Source of the DNA: JBGAPI01 sp044221335
Lineage (GTDB): Bacteria; Pseudomonadota; Gammaproteobacteria; Xanthomonadales; Ahniellaceae
NCBI GenBank assembly: GCA_044221335.1
Contig: JBGAPI010000011.1
Location: forward strand, 1-64,000
Direction: 5' to 3'
DNA length: 64,000 nt
In this document: positions 52,618-62,322 of the stretch, one piece after another
How the letters are laid out: the number at the start of each line of letters is the position of its first letter
Position numbering within the stretch: the stretch's first letter is position 1
The notes under the pieces: generated by a model
The model's input: the letters and a program-made list of their open reading frames with translations, nothing else
The model's database searches: none
Told to the model about the DNA's origin: nothing
Translations under genes and position numbers: made by a program

Positions 52618-53085
52618 TCAGCGCGGTCGGAAGCGGACGATCCGCGCCGAGCAGGAGCTGTCGATCGCGGCGAAGGTTTCGCGCATCAGTGCGAGCGCGG
52701 ACGCCTCGTCGAAGCCGCCGGAACCGGCTCCGATGACCGGGAAGGCAATCGTGGCGTCCCGTTCGCTCGTCGCGATCGCCATCGCCGAGCGCACCGAGCC
52801 GGTGATCGACGCTGCGCTCGCCCGCCACCGCAGGTTGATTCCGGCGACATGGATGATCGCCTTGAACGGCAGTCGACCCGCACCGGTGCGCACCGCGCTG
52901 CCCAGCGCCATCGGCCCGGCGCGGCCGACCTCGCGGAATGGCGCGATCCCGCCGCGGCGCTTGATCGCGCCCGACACGCCCTGCGGCAGCAGGAGCCACC
53001 ACGGGATCACGTTGCGGTTCCAGGCGTTGACGATCACCTCGACCGGCTGGTCGAGCAGATCGCCGTCGACGATTCCGACATCCAT
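52618..53085 (-). CDS. Macro-domain protein, probable ADP-ribose hydrolase
   Basis: 155 residues, one macro domain. The ligand-binding signatures are VEVIVNAWNRN (usual form VNAAN), GVSGAIKRRGG (phosphate loop) and AFPVIGAGSGGFDEASA. The family removes ADP-ribose or O-acetyl-ADP-ribose; the catalytic asparagine is retained in VNAWN. An inserted PWWLLLPQ stretch precedes the GVSGAI loop, unlike compact MacroD enzymes. It stands 53 bases downstream of the PaaI thioesterase on the same strand. Confidence 0.88.
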   Translation of the reverse strand: MDVGIVDGDLLDQPVEVIVNAWNRNVIPWWLLLPQGVSGAIKRRGGIAPFREVGRAGPMALGSAVRTGAGRLPFKAIIHVAGINLRWRASAASITGSVRSAMAIATSERDATIAFPVIGAGSGGFDEASALALMRETFAAIDSSCSARIVRFRPR

Positions 53086-53138
53086 CGAAGGCTCTCGGCA
53101 GTTCGATGGATCGATCCGGCACGGGCCGCCGGAGTTCC

Positions 53139-53558
53139 TCAGTGCGACTCGCCCCCTCCGACCCGGTTGATCGTGCCCTGCGCCACCGCCACCAGCACCT
53201 CGCGACCGTCCCGCTCGACCAGCACGTCGCAGCGGCAGACCGCCTGGGTCTTTCCGACCTGCAGCACCTCGGCCCGCGCGATCAGGCGGCGGCCGGTGGC
53301 GGGCCTCAGATAGTTGATCTTGTACTCGGCGGTCACCCCGTCACCGCCGAGCGCGATGCCACCGGCGAAGGTCAGCGTGTTGTCGGCGAGGTAGCTGATC
53401 ACGCCGCCGTGGACGAATCCGTGCTGCTGGGTGAGTTCGGGCCGGATCGGCAGGACCAGTTCGGCGCTGCGCTCGGTGGCGGCGCCGATGTGGGCGCCGA
53501 CGAAGCGCGAGAACGGCTGGCTCTCGAGTACCCGTTCGGCCAGGGCGAGGATATCCAT
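53139..53558 (-). CDS. PaaI-type hotdog-fold thioesterase
   Basis: 139 residues. The hotdog fold is clear: HGFVHGGVISYLADNTLTFAG holds the HGG motif and catalytic acid region, followed by TAEYKINYLRPATGRRLIARAEV and VCRCDVLV. PaaI-type enzymes hydrolyse acyl-CoA thioesters such as aryl-CoA. It lies directly downstream of an acyl-CoA synthetase on the same strand (gap 36 bases), so it may hydrolyse that ligase's products or restrain CoA trapping. The specific acyl chain is unknown. Confidence 0.93.
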   Translation of the reverse strand: MDILALAERVLESQPFSRFVGAHIGAATERSAELVLPIRPELTQQHGFVHGGVISYLADNTLTFAGGIALGGDGVTAEYKINYLRPATGRRLIARAEVLQVGKTQAVCRCDVLVERDGREVLVAVAQGTINRVGGGESH

Positions 53559-53594
53559 GGCGCAGCGCTCCCGTGTTCGTTGCCCGGTCCGAGC

Positions 53595-55220
53595 CTACTT
53601 CGGCAGCTCCCGTCCCGCATAGTCGCCGGCGAGCCAGCGCTCGCGCAGCACGAACTTCTGGATCTTGCCCGAGCCGGTCAGCGGAAAGGCGTCGAGCACG
53701 ATCCAGTGGGCGGGCGTCTTCGGCGCGGCGAGATCGCGGCGCACATGGCGGACCAGGTCCGCCGCGGCCAGCAGCGCGGCGCCCCGCGGGCGCAGGAAGC
53801 AGATCGCGATCTCGCCCCAGTGCGGGTCGGGCACCCCGACCACTGCCGCCTCCGCGACGTCCGGATGCTCGATCAGCACGTTCTCGATCTCCACCGGGAA
53901 GAGGTTCTCGCCGCCGCGGATGATCATGTCCTTGACCCTTCCCGTGATCCGCACGAATCCCCGGCGGTCCATCGTGCCGAGGTCGCCGGTGTGCAGCCAG
54001 CCGGCGGCGTCGATCGTCTTCGCGGTCGCTTCCGGATTGTCGTTGTAGCCGAGCATGGTGGAATAGCCCCGCGAGCAGATCTCGCCGACCGTGCCGATCG
54101 GCAGCACCGCGTTCGTCGCGGGGTCGCGGATCGACAGCTCGGTGTGCGGGTAGGCCTGGCCGATGGTCTCGGTGCGCTCGGCCCAGGGATCGTCGGCGCG
54201 GGTCTGGGTGAGTCCCGGCGAGGTCTCGGTCTGGCCGTAGATGATCGTGAACCGGCAGCCGAAGCTCTCCTCGATCCGGCGGACGAGCTCCGGCGGCACC
54301 ATCGACCCGCCGGACAGCACGCAGGCGAGCGATGCGGTGTCGCGCGGCCGCATCGCGTGCGCCTCCAGCATCGCGATCAGCATGGTCGGCACCGCGATCA
54401 GCGCGTTCACCCGCTCGCGTTCGATCAGCGCGAGCATGAGCTCGGCCACGAACAGCCGGGCAAGCACCAGGCGCAGGCCCAGTTGCACGCAGCCCAGGAG
54501 GCAGATCGAGCAGCCGGTGGTATGGAACATCGGCATCATGTTGAGGTAGGTATCTCCCTCGGCGAGACCGAGTCTCTCGAGCGCGAAGCGCGCATTGTTC
54601 GTCAGGCTGCGGTGGGACAGCACCGCGCCCTTCGGGAAGCCAGTCGTTCCGGAGGTGTACTGGATCTGCGCCGGATCGTCGGGCGCGACCGTGGGCCGCG
54701 GCCGCGTGGCGGCACCGCGCGCGAACAGCCCGGCGGCGTCCTCGAGGTCGACGATCTCGCGCAGCGTCGGCACGCCGGCACTCACCTCGTCCGCGATCCG
54801 CGCCATCGGGTTGCCGCGGAACTCGGCCACCCGGAACAGGCCGGCACTCTCCGACTGCTGGAGGACGAAGGACAGTTCCTTCGCCTGGTAGGCCGGATTG
54901 ACCGTCACCAGGGTCAGCCCGGCCAGCGCCGCAGCGAATTCGAGCAGCACCCACTCCGGCGAATTCGGCGACCAGACCGCGATCCGCTCGCCCGGCGCAT
55001 AGCGGGTAAGCAGCGCCGCGGCCAGCCGCTCGGCCTCTGCCGCAAGGTCGGCGTAGGTGTAGCGCCGGCCGCTGCGGCCATCGGCATGCGCCTCGACCAG
55101 CGCCTCGCGCGAGGGCCAGCGCTGCGCAGCTTCCTCCAGCAGCGCGCCTATGGTGACCTCGCGCAGCGGCCGATCGGCTTGCGGCGCGCAGTAGGACTCG
55201 GTCAGGTGCAGGGGATACAT
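53595..55220 (-). CDS. Acyl-CoA synthetase (AMP-binding)
   Basis: 541 residues from the ATG at 55220. ANL-superfamily motifs are all present: the P-loop YTSGTTGFPKGAV, the adenine-binding YGQTETSPG, GWLHTGDLG with the ATP-ribose aspartate, the hinge (VRITGRVKDMIIRGGENLFP), and the C-terminal catalytic lysine in TGSGKIQKF. It activates a carboxylic acid to acyl-AMP then acyl-CoA; similarity is to fatty-acyl/aryl-CoA ligases of the FadD13/AcsM sort. Length fits the family. It is followed by a PaaI thioesterase and a macro-domain gene. An SPFH protein lies just upstream. Confidence 0.93.
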   Translation of the reverse strand: MYPLHLTESYCAPQADRPLREVTIGALLEEAAQRWPSREALVEAHADGRSGRRYTYADLAAEAERLAAALLTRYAPGERIAVWSPNSPEWVLLEFAAALAGLTLVTVNPAYQAKELSFVLQQSESAGLFRVAEFRGNPMARIADEVSAGVPTLREIVDLEDAAGLFARGAATRPRPTVAPDDPAQIQYTSGTTGFPKGAVLSHRSLTNNARFALERLGLAEGDTYLNMMPMFHTTGCSICLLGCVQLGLRLVLARLFVAELMLALIERERVNALIAVPTMLIAMLEAHAMRPRDTASLACVLSGGSMVPPELVRRIEESFGCRFTIIYGQTETSPGLTQTRADDPWAERTETIGQAYPHTELSIRDPATNAVLPIGTVGEICSRGYSTMLGYNDNPEATAKTIDAAGWLHTGDLGTMDRRGFVRITGRVKDMIIRGGENLFPVEIENVLIEHPDVAEAAVVGVPDPHWGEIAICFLRPRGAALLAAADLVRHVRRDLAAPKTPAHWIVLDAFPLTGSGKIQKFVLRERWLAGDYAGRELPK

Positions 55221-55305
55221 CGTTGAGACCCCGTCGGTGGCACGGCAACCATGCCCCGATCCGGGCGGCGCGACAACCGCCGCCTGCGGCGCGCCGGGTT
55301 TCGCC

Positions 55306-56259
55306 CTACTTGCGCTCGACCTCCTGCGGCGCGTTGAAGAACGGGATCGGCGCGCTGGCATAGACCGCGCTCGGCAGGCGACCCTCCCAGCGGTCGGCCT
55401 TCACCTTCTCGACCTCGATCCGGCGCAGCTCGAGCACCTGCTTGTTCTGCGCCAGCGCCTCGTTCTGGATCCGCAGCGCATCGGCCGAGGCCTGCGCCAG
55501 CTTCACCGTCGCGTAGGCGTCGCCGTCGGCGCGCGCCCGCACGGCCGCCGCCTCGGCTTCGGCGATCGCCACTTTCTGCTTCTGCTCGGCCTGCACCGTC
55601 AGCACCTTGTTCTCGGCGGCGAGGCGCAGCTGTTCCTGGGTGACCTTCTGGTTGATCGCCGCCATGTAGTCCTGCGAGAAGGCGAAGTTGCGCATGTCGA
55701 TGTTGATCACCTGGGCGCCGTACTTGTCGAGCTTCTCGGCCAGCGCCGAGAAGATGTCGGCGGACACCGCCGAGCGCTTCGCCACCAGGTCGACCGCGGA
55801 ATAGCGTGCGGTGACCGCCTTGAAGATCTCCTGGGTCGCGGTCTGCACGTAGGAGCCGAGGTCGCCGTCGCGCGAGTACTTCTCGAACACCTCCGCGACG
55901 CGGTCGGGGCGGATGCTGTAGCGCACGGTCAGGCTGACGTGGACCGGCTGCGTGTCCGAGGTGCTGCCTTCCGCCTGCTCGACGGTGGCGGTCTCGGCGC
56001 GAATGCTGAAGATGTTGAGCTTCTGCCAGGGCGGCAGGAACAGCAGGCCCTCTCCCTCGATGGTGCGGATCGCTCCGAACTGGGTGAGGACCGCCCGGGT
56101 GCCGGTCGGCACGCTGCGGAAGGGCCAGAACATCTCGACCAGCAGGAGGCCGACCAGGATCGCCAGCATCCAGGGCAGCAGGCGCATCAGTCGGTTTCCC
56201 GTTCCGGCGAACAGCGGCGGCGACCCCTGGGGGCTCCCGGCCGGCAGCGCATTGCCCAT
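55306..56259 (-). CDS. SPFH/prohibitin-family membrane protein
   Basis: 317 residues. One N-terminal transmembrane helix (LPWMLAILVGLLLVEMFWPF) is followed by the SPFH domain: VPTGTRAVLTQFGAIRTIEGEGLLFLPPWQ, DTQPVHVSLTVRYSI, SYVQTATQEIFKAVTARYSAVD. A long coiled coil follows (QKVTQEQLRLAAENKVLTVQAEQKQKVAIAEAEAAAVRARADGDA), ending with a short tail. Prohibitin/HflC-like proteins oligomerise on the periplasmic face and modulate membrane proteases or microdomains. No partner (HflK, NfeD) is adjacent. GAGGCAAGACG precedes the ATG. Confidence 0.9.
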   Translation of the reverse strand: MGNALPAGSPQGSPPLFAGTGNRLMRLLPWMLAILVGLLLVEMFWPFRSVPTGTRAVLTQFGAIRTIEGEGLLFLPPWQKLNIFSIRAETATVEQAEGSTSDTQPVHVSLTVRYSIRPDRVAEVFEKYSRDGDLGSYVQTATQEIFKAVTARYSAVDLVAKRSAVSADIFSALAEKLDKYGAQVINIDMRNFAFSQDYMAAINQKVTQEQLRLAAENKVLTVQAEQKQKVAIAEAEAAAVRARADGDAYATVKLAQASADALRIQNEALAQNKQVLELRRIEVEKVKADRWEGRLPSAVYASAPIPFFNAPQEVERK

Positions 56260-56458
56260 CGTCTTGCCTCGCGTCGTCGGCGGCGCCGACCGTGCAGCAG
56301 CTCTGGGGACGGTGGGGGGCGAAGCCAAGCGTTGCCGTGGGTTCCAGGTCGCCCGGGCGGCCCTCGCCATTGTTTACGCCGAAGACATCCGGCGTTCGGA
56401 CAGCGGCCCGGTCGATTGAGTAGGATTCCCCTGCCACCCCGATCCCCTGGGCCGACCG

Positions 56459-58834
56459 ATGATCCGCTGCGTCCTTGCGCTCTGCGTGATGCTCTGCGCC
56501 GCCGCGGCCCACGCGCAGCTGCCGCCGCCGCATCCGCTGGAGACCCGCGCACTGGTCGAGCCCGACGCGGTGCTGGCGGCGCTGCCGCCGCTGCGCGAGG
56601 CGGCGGAGAAGGCTGGCGACTGGCGCGAATTGGGCCGCCTCGGTCTCGCCGAAGCCAACGCCTGCCGGGTGATCGCCAACTGGCGCTGTCAGCGCAAGGC
56701 GGCGCAGGCCGCGGCCGATGCCCTGGCGAAGGTCGACGAGCGCCTGCTGCGGGTGCGGGCGCTGATCCTGCTCGGCCGCGCGCAGTCCAACCTGCACGAC
56801 TATTCCGCCGCCTCGCGCAACCTCGCGCAGGCCCGCGAGCAGCTGGGCGACACGCCGGCGCCCGAGGTGCTGGCCGACGTGCTGCTGGCCTATTCCTCGG
56901 TCAGCCGCGAGATCGGCAAGTCCGACCTGTGCGTCAGCTACGCCCGCCAGGGGCTCGGCGCGCTGCCCGAGGGCACCGCCCAGGCGATGCGGGTGCGGCT
57001 GTTGCGCAATCTCGCCAACTGCCTTACCGCCAGCGGCCTCGTCAGCGAGTCGCGGCAACGACTGAACGAGGCCGAGACCCTGGTGCGCGGCATCGACGAT
57101 CCCAAGCTGCAGGCGGAAATCTGGCTCGAGGTCGCGCGCTCGTCGCAGTTGCTCGGCGACGCCGCCACCACCCGCCGGATGGCCGAGCTGATCGCGGCGC
57201 AGGGCGCTCGCCTGCAGAACTCCCAGCTGGGCGGCCTCGCCCACGAGACCTACGCCTACGCCGACCGCATCGAGGGCAAGCTCGACGACGCCGCGCAGCA
57301 GTTCAACGAGGCGCGCGCCTCGTTCGAGGCGCTGTCGCTCGACCGCGACCAGCTCCGGGTGGTCCGCGCGATCGTCGACCTCGAACTCGCCCGCCCCGGG
57401 TCGCCGGGGCTCACGGCCGCGGTCCGGCGGCTCGACAAGCTCTACGACAGCGTCGCCGCCCGCGACCGTCGCGAGGCCGCCGACGACTTCGACGAGCGCC
57501 AGGCCTACATCGAGCGCGAGGGCGAGCTCGCGACGCTCTCCGCCCGTTCCGCGCTGGAGGCCGAGCGCGCCGATCGCCTGCGCCACGAGTCGCTGCTGAC
57601 CCGGATCGTCGCGGGGCTGGCGCTGACCGTGGCGCTGGTGCTGGCCGTGCTCTACCTGCTGCAGCGCCGCCTCAACCAGCGGATCGAGCGCGCGCACCAG
57701 CAGCGGCTCAACACGATGCTGCGCACCAGCCACGACATCCGGAATCCCCTGCAGGGCATCCTCGGCGTCGCCGAACTGCTGCTGACCAAGCCGCTGCCGC
57801 CGGACCAGAAGCAGCTGGTGCATGCGATCCGCGATGCCGGCGTCGCGTTGGGCGACCTTGCCCAGGACCTGCTCGACAGTGGCCGCCTAGAGTCCGGCAA
57901 GCTGCGCCTGTCGCCGCGGCCGACCTCGCTCGCGCAGCTGGTCGACGGCCTGGCGACGCTGAACCGCACGATCGCCAGCGAACGCAAGCTCGGCTTCGAG
58001 GTGCAGGTCGATCCCTCGTTGCCGGCCAGCATCGAGGTCGATCCGCAGCGCCTGCACCAGGTGCTCGACAACCTCGTCGGCAACGCGCTGAAGTTCACCG
58101 AGCGCGGCGGCGTCCGGGTCGCGCTCACCCGCCTCGAGACCGGCGATCTCGCGCGGACCCGGGTGCGCTTCGAGGTCACCGATTCCGGCCCCGGCATCGC
58201 CCCGGCCGACCTCGCCCGCCTGTTCGCGCCGTTCGAGAAGGGGAGCGCCGGTGAACGCCACGGCCAGGGCGCCGGCCTCGGACTGTCGATCGCGAAGGAA
58301 CTGGTCGAGCTGATGGGCGGCGATCTGCAGGTCGACAGCGGGATCGGCCGGGGCACCCGCTTCCACTTCGAGCTCGACCTCGCCGTCACCGTGGCCCCCT
58401 CGCCGCAGGCCGTCGAGAACGTCGAGCCGCCGCCGAGCGCCTCGCTCAACCTGCGGGTGCTGATGGTCGACGACGACAGCTTCCAGCTCGAGCTCTGCGC
58501 GAGCTTCCTCGAGGCGCTCGGCTGCCGCGTCCAGCGCAGCCGCAGCGGCCAGGAGGCCCTGGTCGAGGCCGGTATCCGCCAGTTCGAGGTCGTGCTGATG
58601 GACTACGAACTGCCGGACATGGACGGCCATGAACTCGCCAACCGCATCCGCAGCCTGCAGATGACCGGGCAGCAGCGGCCGCGGCTGATCATGCTCTCCG
58701 GTCACCCGCCGTCCGCCGAGCGCGGCCTCGACTTCGTCGACGCCTGGCTGGTGAAGCCGGTCAGCCTGGAGCGGCTGCGCAACGTCCTGCTGCGGCCGCT
58801 GCCCGAGGTCGAGGTGGTCGGGCAAGCCGCATAA
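56459..58834 (+). CDS. TPR-containing hybrid sensor histidine kinase
   Basis: 791 residues. A signal peptide (CVLALCVMLCAAAAHAQ) puts the ~360-residue sensor part outside the inner membrane; it is alpha-solenoid with TPR-like helices (RALILLGRAQSNLHDYSAASRNLAQA). One transmembrane helix follows (IVAGLALTVALVLAVLYLL), then HisKA with the phosphorylated histidine ~425 in RTSHDIRNPLQ, a HATPase domain (N box DNLVGNALKF, G boxes DSGPGIAP and GAGLGLSI) and a REC domain with the acceptor aspartate ~715 in VLMDYELPDMDG. It autophosphorylates and relays to its REC domain, but no output gene is adjacent. The signal is unknown. Confidence 0.92.
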   Translation: MIRCVLALCVMLCAAAAHAQLPPPHPLETRALVEPDAVLAALPPLREAAEKAGDWRELGRLGLAEANACRVIANWRCQRKAAQAAADALAKVDERLLRVRALILLGRAQSNLHDYSAASRNLAQAREQLGDTPAPEVLADVLLAYSSVSREIGKSDLCVSYARQGLGALPEGTAQAMRVRLLRNLANCLTASGLVSESRQRLNEAETLVRGIDDPKLQAEIWLEVARSSQLLGDAATTRRMAELIAAQGARLQNSQLGGLAHETYAYADRIEGKLDDAAQQFNEARASFEALSLDRDQLRVVRAIVDLELARPGSPGLTAAVRRLDKLYDSVAARDRREAADDFDERQAYIEREGELATLSARSALEAERADRLRHESLLTRIVAGLALTVALVLAVLYLLQRRLNQRIERAHQQRLNTMLRTSHDIRNPLQGILGVAELLLTKPLPPDQKQLVHAIRDAGVALGDLAQDLLDSGRLESGKLRLSPRPTSLAQLVDGLATLNRTIASERKLGFEVQVDPSLPASIEVDPQRLHQVLDNLVGNALKFTERGGVRVALTRLETGDLARTRVRFEVTDSGPGIAPADLARLFAPFEKGSAGERHGQGAGLGLSIAKELVELMGGDLQVDSGIGRGTRFHFELDLAVTVAPSPQAVENVEPPPSASLNLRVLMVDDDSFQLELCASFLEALGCRVQRSRSGQEALVEAGIRQFEVVLMDYELPDMDGHELANRIRSLQMTGQQRPRLIMLSGHPPSAERGLDFVDAWLVKPVSLERLRNVLLRPLPEVEVVGQAA

Positions 58835-59034
58835 GGCGTCTCTCGGCGCGCCGGGGCGGCAAGGTCGATCGCTCGGGGGACCTCGGCAGCAGCATCCGGC
58901 CGGCACGGATGCCCGCGGGCCGAGATCCGCTCGCCGCAACCCCGGATGAACCGTAATCCGGGGTCCGCTGGCCCCCTCGACGCGCAGGCAATATGCTGCG
59001 CGACCCCTCCTGACCGGCCCCGCCCCGCCAGCCG
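58835..59034. other. Intergenic, nothing specific seen
   Basis: 200 bases between the kinase and lptF. It should contain the lptFG promoter, but I could not identify it with confidence. Confidence 0.3.
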
Positions 59035-60156
59035 ATGCTGCGCATCATCGACCGCTATCTGCTGCGCGAACTGAGCGCGGCGTTCGCCGTGGCGATCGCC
59101 GTGATGATGCTGATCGCGGTCGGCGGCAGCCTGGTGATCGCGCTGAAGCGGGTCGCCCGCGGCCTGTTCCCACCCGGCGTGCTGATCTCCCAGGTCGGGC
59201 TGCGCTCGCTCGAGGCGCTCTCCTACGTGCTGCCGCTGGCGCTGTTCCTGGCGGCGCTGCTGGCCTACGGTCGCCTCTACCGCGACGCCGAGATGCCGGT
59301 GCTGGCCGGCTCCGGCGTCTCGGTCGGGCGCCTGCTGCGGCCGCTGTACCTGCTGGCGGTGCCAGTGATGATCGCGCTCGGCATCAACGTGTTCTGGCTG
59401 TCGCCGGCGGCGCTGCGCACTGCCGACCGCCTGGTCGAGGCGGCCAACCGCTCGCTGCTGGTCGCCGGCCTCGACGCCGGCGAGTTCAAGGACCTGCCGG
59501 GTCGCAACGGCGTGATCTTCGTCGGCGAGATCAGCGACGATGGCAGCAAGTTCGGTCGGGTGTTCGTCCACGACCTGTCCAAGGGCAGCGAGGACATCAT
59601 CACCGCCGCCCGCGGCGAGCTGTACTTCGACCACCCTGGCGGCGCGCGCTTCCTGCGCCTGACCGACGGCTACCGGGTGGAAGGCGAGCCCGGCAAATCC
59701 AACTACCGCGTGCTGAAGTTCAGCCGCAACGACATCGAGCTGCCGGAGCCGGACGCCAACGACGACAACCGGCCGCAGAAGCGGATGAGCACCGGCGCGC
59801 TCGCCGCCAGCGGCAAGGCGGCCGACCGCGCGGAACTGCACTGGCGCCTCGCGTTCCCGATCTCGGCGCTGCTGCTGGCGCTGCTCGCGGTGCCCCTGGT
59901 GCGGGCGCCCCCGCGCGAGCCGCGCTGGGGATCGCTGTTGATCGCCGTGCTGGTCTACGCCGTGTACTTCAGCGCGCTCTCCGTCGGCCGCGGCCTGCTC
60001 GCCGACGGCAAGCTTCCGCAGCAGGCCGGCCTGTGGCTGCTGCACGCGCCGATGCTGCTGGTCGCGTTCGGCTGGCTGGCACGGCAGGGCGCCTTCGTGC
60101 GCGGACCGGGTGCGGCGGCCACGCCGGTGCCGGCGCGGCCGCGGGGCAAGGCATGA
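59035..60156 (+). CDS. lptF: LPS export ABC transporter permease LptF
   Basis: 373 residues. Three N-terminal and three C-terminal transmembrane helices flank a periplasmic beta-jellyroll (AGEFKDLPGRNGVIFVGEISDDGSKFGRVFV), the LptF/LptG plan. It starts MLRIIDRYLLRELSAAFAVA, as usual for LptF. With LptG and the ATPase LptB it extracts LPS from the inner membrane and passes it to LptC/LptA. The C-terminal helices (WRLAFPISALLLALLAVPL) match the family. The stop overlaps the lptG ATG (ATGA). Confidence 0.95.
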   Translation: MLRIIDRYLLRELSAAFAVAIAVMMLIAVGGSLVIALKRVARGLFPPGVLISQVGLRSLEALSYVLPLALFLAALLAYGRLYRDAEMPVLAGSGVSVGRLLRPLYLLAVPVMIALGINVFWLSPAALRTADRLVEAANRSLLVAGLDAGEFKDLPGRNGVIFVGEISDDGSKFGRVFVHDLSKGSEDIITAARGELYFDHPGGARFLRLTDGYRVEGEPGKSNYRVLKFSRNDIELPEPDANDDNRPQKRMSTGALAASGKAADRAELHWRLAFPISALLLALLAVPLVRAPPREPRWGSLLIAVLVYAVYFSALSVGRGLLADGKLPQQAGLWLLHAPMLLVAFGWLARQGAFVRGPGAAATPVPARPRGKA

Positions 60157-61229
60157 TCCGTCGCACCGACTGGCTGATCGGCACCCAGGTGCTGGCGGCG
60201 ATCGCACTGGTCTGGCTGCTGCTGATCGGCTTCGACCTGGTGCAGAACTTCGCGGCGGATGCCAGCGGTGCGGGCAAGGGCGGCTACACCGTCGGCACGG
60301 TGGCGCAGAGCCTGGCCTGGACGATGCCGCGCCGCGCCTATGTGCTCTACGTCTACGCCGCCGTGATCGGCGCCGTGCTGGGCCTGGGCTCGCTCGCCGC
60401 GACCTCGGAGATCACCGCGATGCGTGCCGGCGGCCTGTCGAAGGGCCGGATCGCGGGCTCGGCCCTGCTCGCGATCGGCGTCGTGCTCGCGCTGGTCGTC
60501 GCGATGGGCGAGACCCTGGCGCCGTTCGGCGACCATCGGGCGGAGCAGATCGAGGCCGGCGCGAAGGAGAAGGACCTGATCGGCACCGGCAAGAACGGCC
60601 TCTGGAAGCGCGAGGGCAACCAGCTGATCCACGCGCTGCACGGCCGAGTCGGCAAGAACGGCGTCGAGCTTGCCGACCTGCGCGTCTACGGCTTCGACGA
60701 CGGTGGTGCGCTCACCAGCATCACCAGCGCCAAGCGTGCCGCGCAGGTCGACGGCCAGTGGCACCTCTACGACCTGTCCCGGCAGCAGTTCGGCCACGAG
60801 CAGATCAGCACCACCACCGCGGCCGACGAGCTCTGGCCGGTCATCCTGGAGCAGCGCCTGCTGCAGGTCTCGATCGTCAAGGCGGAAAACCTCGCGGTGA
60901 CCGATCTTCGGCTCAACATCGACTACCTCGAGCGCAACCAGATGAACGCCGACGAGCAGCGCAGCGCGCTCTGGCAGCGGATCTTCTACCCGCTGGAGGT
61001 GCTGCTGCTGGCCGCCTGCACCCTGCCGTTCGCGTTCGGCGCGCTGCGCTCCGGCGGCTTCGGACTGCGCCTGATGATCGGCGTCGTGGTGGCGATCGTC
61101 TGGCAGGTCTTCGCGCGCTCGGTCGTGACCTTCGCCGGCGTGTACCACGTCGACCATCGCCTCGCGCACGGCCTGCCCTGCGCCTTCCTGCTCATCGTCG
61201 CGGTCAGCTACTTCCGGCGGCGGGCGTAG
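60153..61229 (+). CDS. lptG: LPS export ABC transporter permease LptG
   Basis: 358 residues. It has the same six-helix and jellyroll arrangement as LptF; marks include LAATSEITAMRAGGLSKGRIAGS in the coupling region, and LWKREGNQLIHA at the periplasmic domain start. It pairs with LptF in the LptB2FG complex. The ATGA overlap with lptF shows coupling. C-terminal helices (LLLAACTLPFAFGALRS, FLLIVAVSYFRRR) are complete. Confidence 0.95.
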   Translation: MIRRTDWLIGTQVLAAIALVWLLLIGFDLVQNFAADASGAGKGGYTVGTVAQSLAWTMPRRAYVLYVYAAVIGAVLGLGSLAATSEITAMRAGGLSKGRIAGSALLAIGVVLALVVAMGETLAPFGDHRAEQIEAGAKEKDLIGTGKNGLWKREGNQLIHALHGRVGKNGVELADLRVYGFDDGGALTSITSAKRAAQVDGQWHLYDLSRQQFGHEQISTTTAADELWPVILEQRLLQVSIVKAENLAVTDLRLNIDYLERNQMNADEQRSALWQRIFYPLEVLLLAACTLPFAFGALRSGGFGLRLMIGVVVAIVWQVFARSVVTFAGVYHVDHRLAHGLPCAFLLIVAVSYFRRRA

Positions 61230-61402
61230 CCGCCGGCAAAGCGGGACGGCGGCGCGCAAGCCGGCGCGGCGACGAGGCCCTCCGCCGGAACGTGTCCCGC
61301 GCTTCCGACGTCCCTGGCTCCGCCGGGCGATTCCCGTTGCCCGGGCTTGCGCCGCGCCGCGCCGCCGTGTCCAATCGGCCGGATCAAGGGAGAGAGAAAG
61401 CG

Positions 61403-62179
61403 ATGAAGGACAAACAGGAAATCGTCAGCAACTGGCTGCCGCGCTATACCGGCAAGACCCTCGACAGTTTCGGCCAGCACATCCTGCTGACCAACTTCGG
61501 CGGCTATCTGCATCTGTTCGCGAAGATGGTGAACGCGACCGTCGAGGGCCTGGACAAGCCGATGCCCTCGGCCACCGGCGACGGCATCACGATGATCAAT
61601 TTCGGCATGGGCAGCGCCAACGCGGCGACCGTGATGGACCTGCTGACCGCGATCTCGCCGAAGGCGGTGTTGTTCCTCGGCAAGTGCGGCGGCCTCAAGC
61701 GCAAGAACGAACTCGGCGACCTGGTGCTGCCGATCGCGGCGATCCGCGGCGAAGGCACCTCCAACGACTACCTGCTGCCCGAGGTCCCGGCGCTGCCGGC
61801 CTTCGCGCTGCAGCGCGCGGTCTCGACCATGGCCCGCGACCTCGGCCACGACTACTGGACCGGCACCGTCTACACCACCAACCGCCGGGTCTGGGAGCAC
61901 GACGAGTCGTTCAAGGAATATCTCCGCAAGACCCGCTGCATGGCGATCGACATGGAGACCGCGACGGTGTTCTCCGCCGGCTTCGCCAACGAGATCCCGT
62001 CCGGCGCCCTGCTCCTGGTGAGCGACCAGCCGATGATCCCGGAAGGCGTCAAGACCGAGGCATCGGACAGGAAGGTCACCGAGAAATTCGTCGACAGCCA
62101 CATCCAGATCGGGATCGAGGCACTGAGACTGATCCGGCGCCACGGCAAGAGCGTGAAGCACTTGCGGTTCGACGAGTAG
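61403..62179 (+). CDS. amn: AMP nucleosidase, short form
   Basis: 258 residues, about half the length of enterobacterial Amn, which has an extra N-terminal domain. The catalytic phosphorylase-like fold is present: NFGMGSANAATVMDLL, LGKCGGLKRKNELGDLVLPIAAIRGEGTSNDY, the nucleoside-binding MAIDMETATVF and VSDQPMIPEGVKT. It splits AMP into adenine and ribose-5-phosphate. Short forms are typical of Xanthomonadales and Bacteroidetes. GGGAGAGAGAAAGCG precedes the ATG. It is convergent with the lipoprotein gene. Confidence 0.92.
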   Translation: MKDKQEIVSNWLPRYTGKTLDSFGQHILLTNFGGYLHLFAKMVNATVEGLDKPMPSATGDGITMINFGMGSANAATVMDLLTAISPKAVLFLGKCGGLKRKNELGDLVLPIAAIRGEGTSNDYLLPEVPALPAFALQRAVSTMARDLGHDYWTGTVYTTNRRVWEHDESFKEYLRKTRCMAIDMETATVFSAGFANEIPSGALLLVSDQPMIPEGVKTEASDRKVTEKFVDSHIQIGIEALRLIRRHGKSVKHLRFDE

Positions 62180-62322
62180 AGCGGCAGGGCCGCTCCCCAT
62201 CGATAGCGGTTCGCCCCCGCGCGCGATGCGGTGTCGATCCGCGATGCCGGGCCGAGGCGGAGCCGGGTGAGGGCCGCCCCCCCGGCACGGGGTCTGCGGT
62301 CATTTCGACCCCGAGGTGGATT

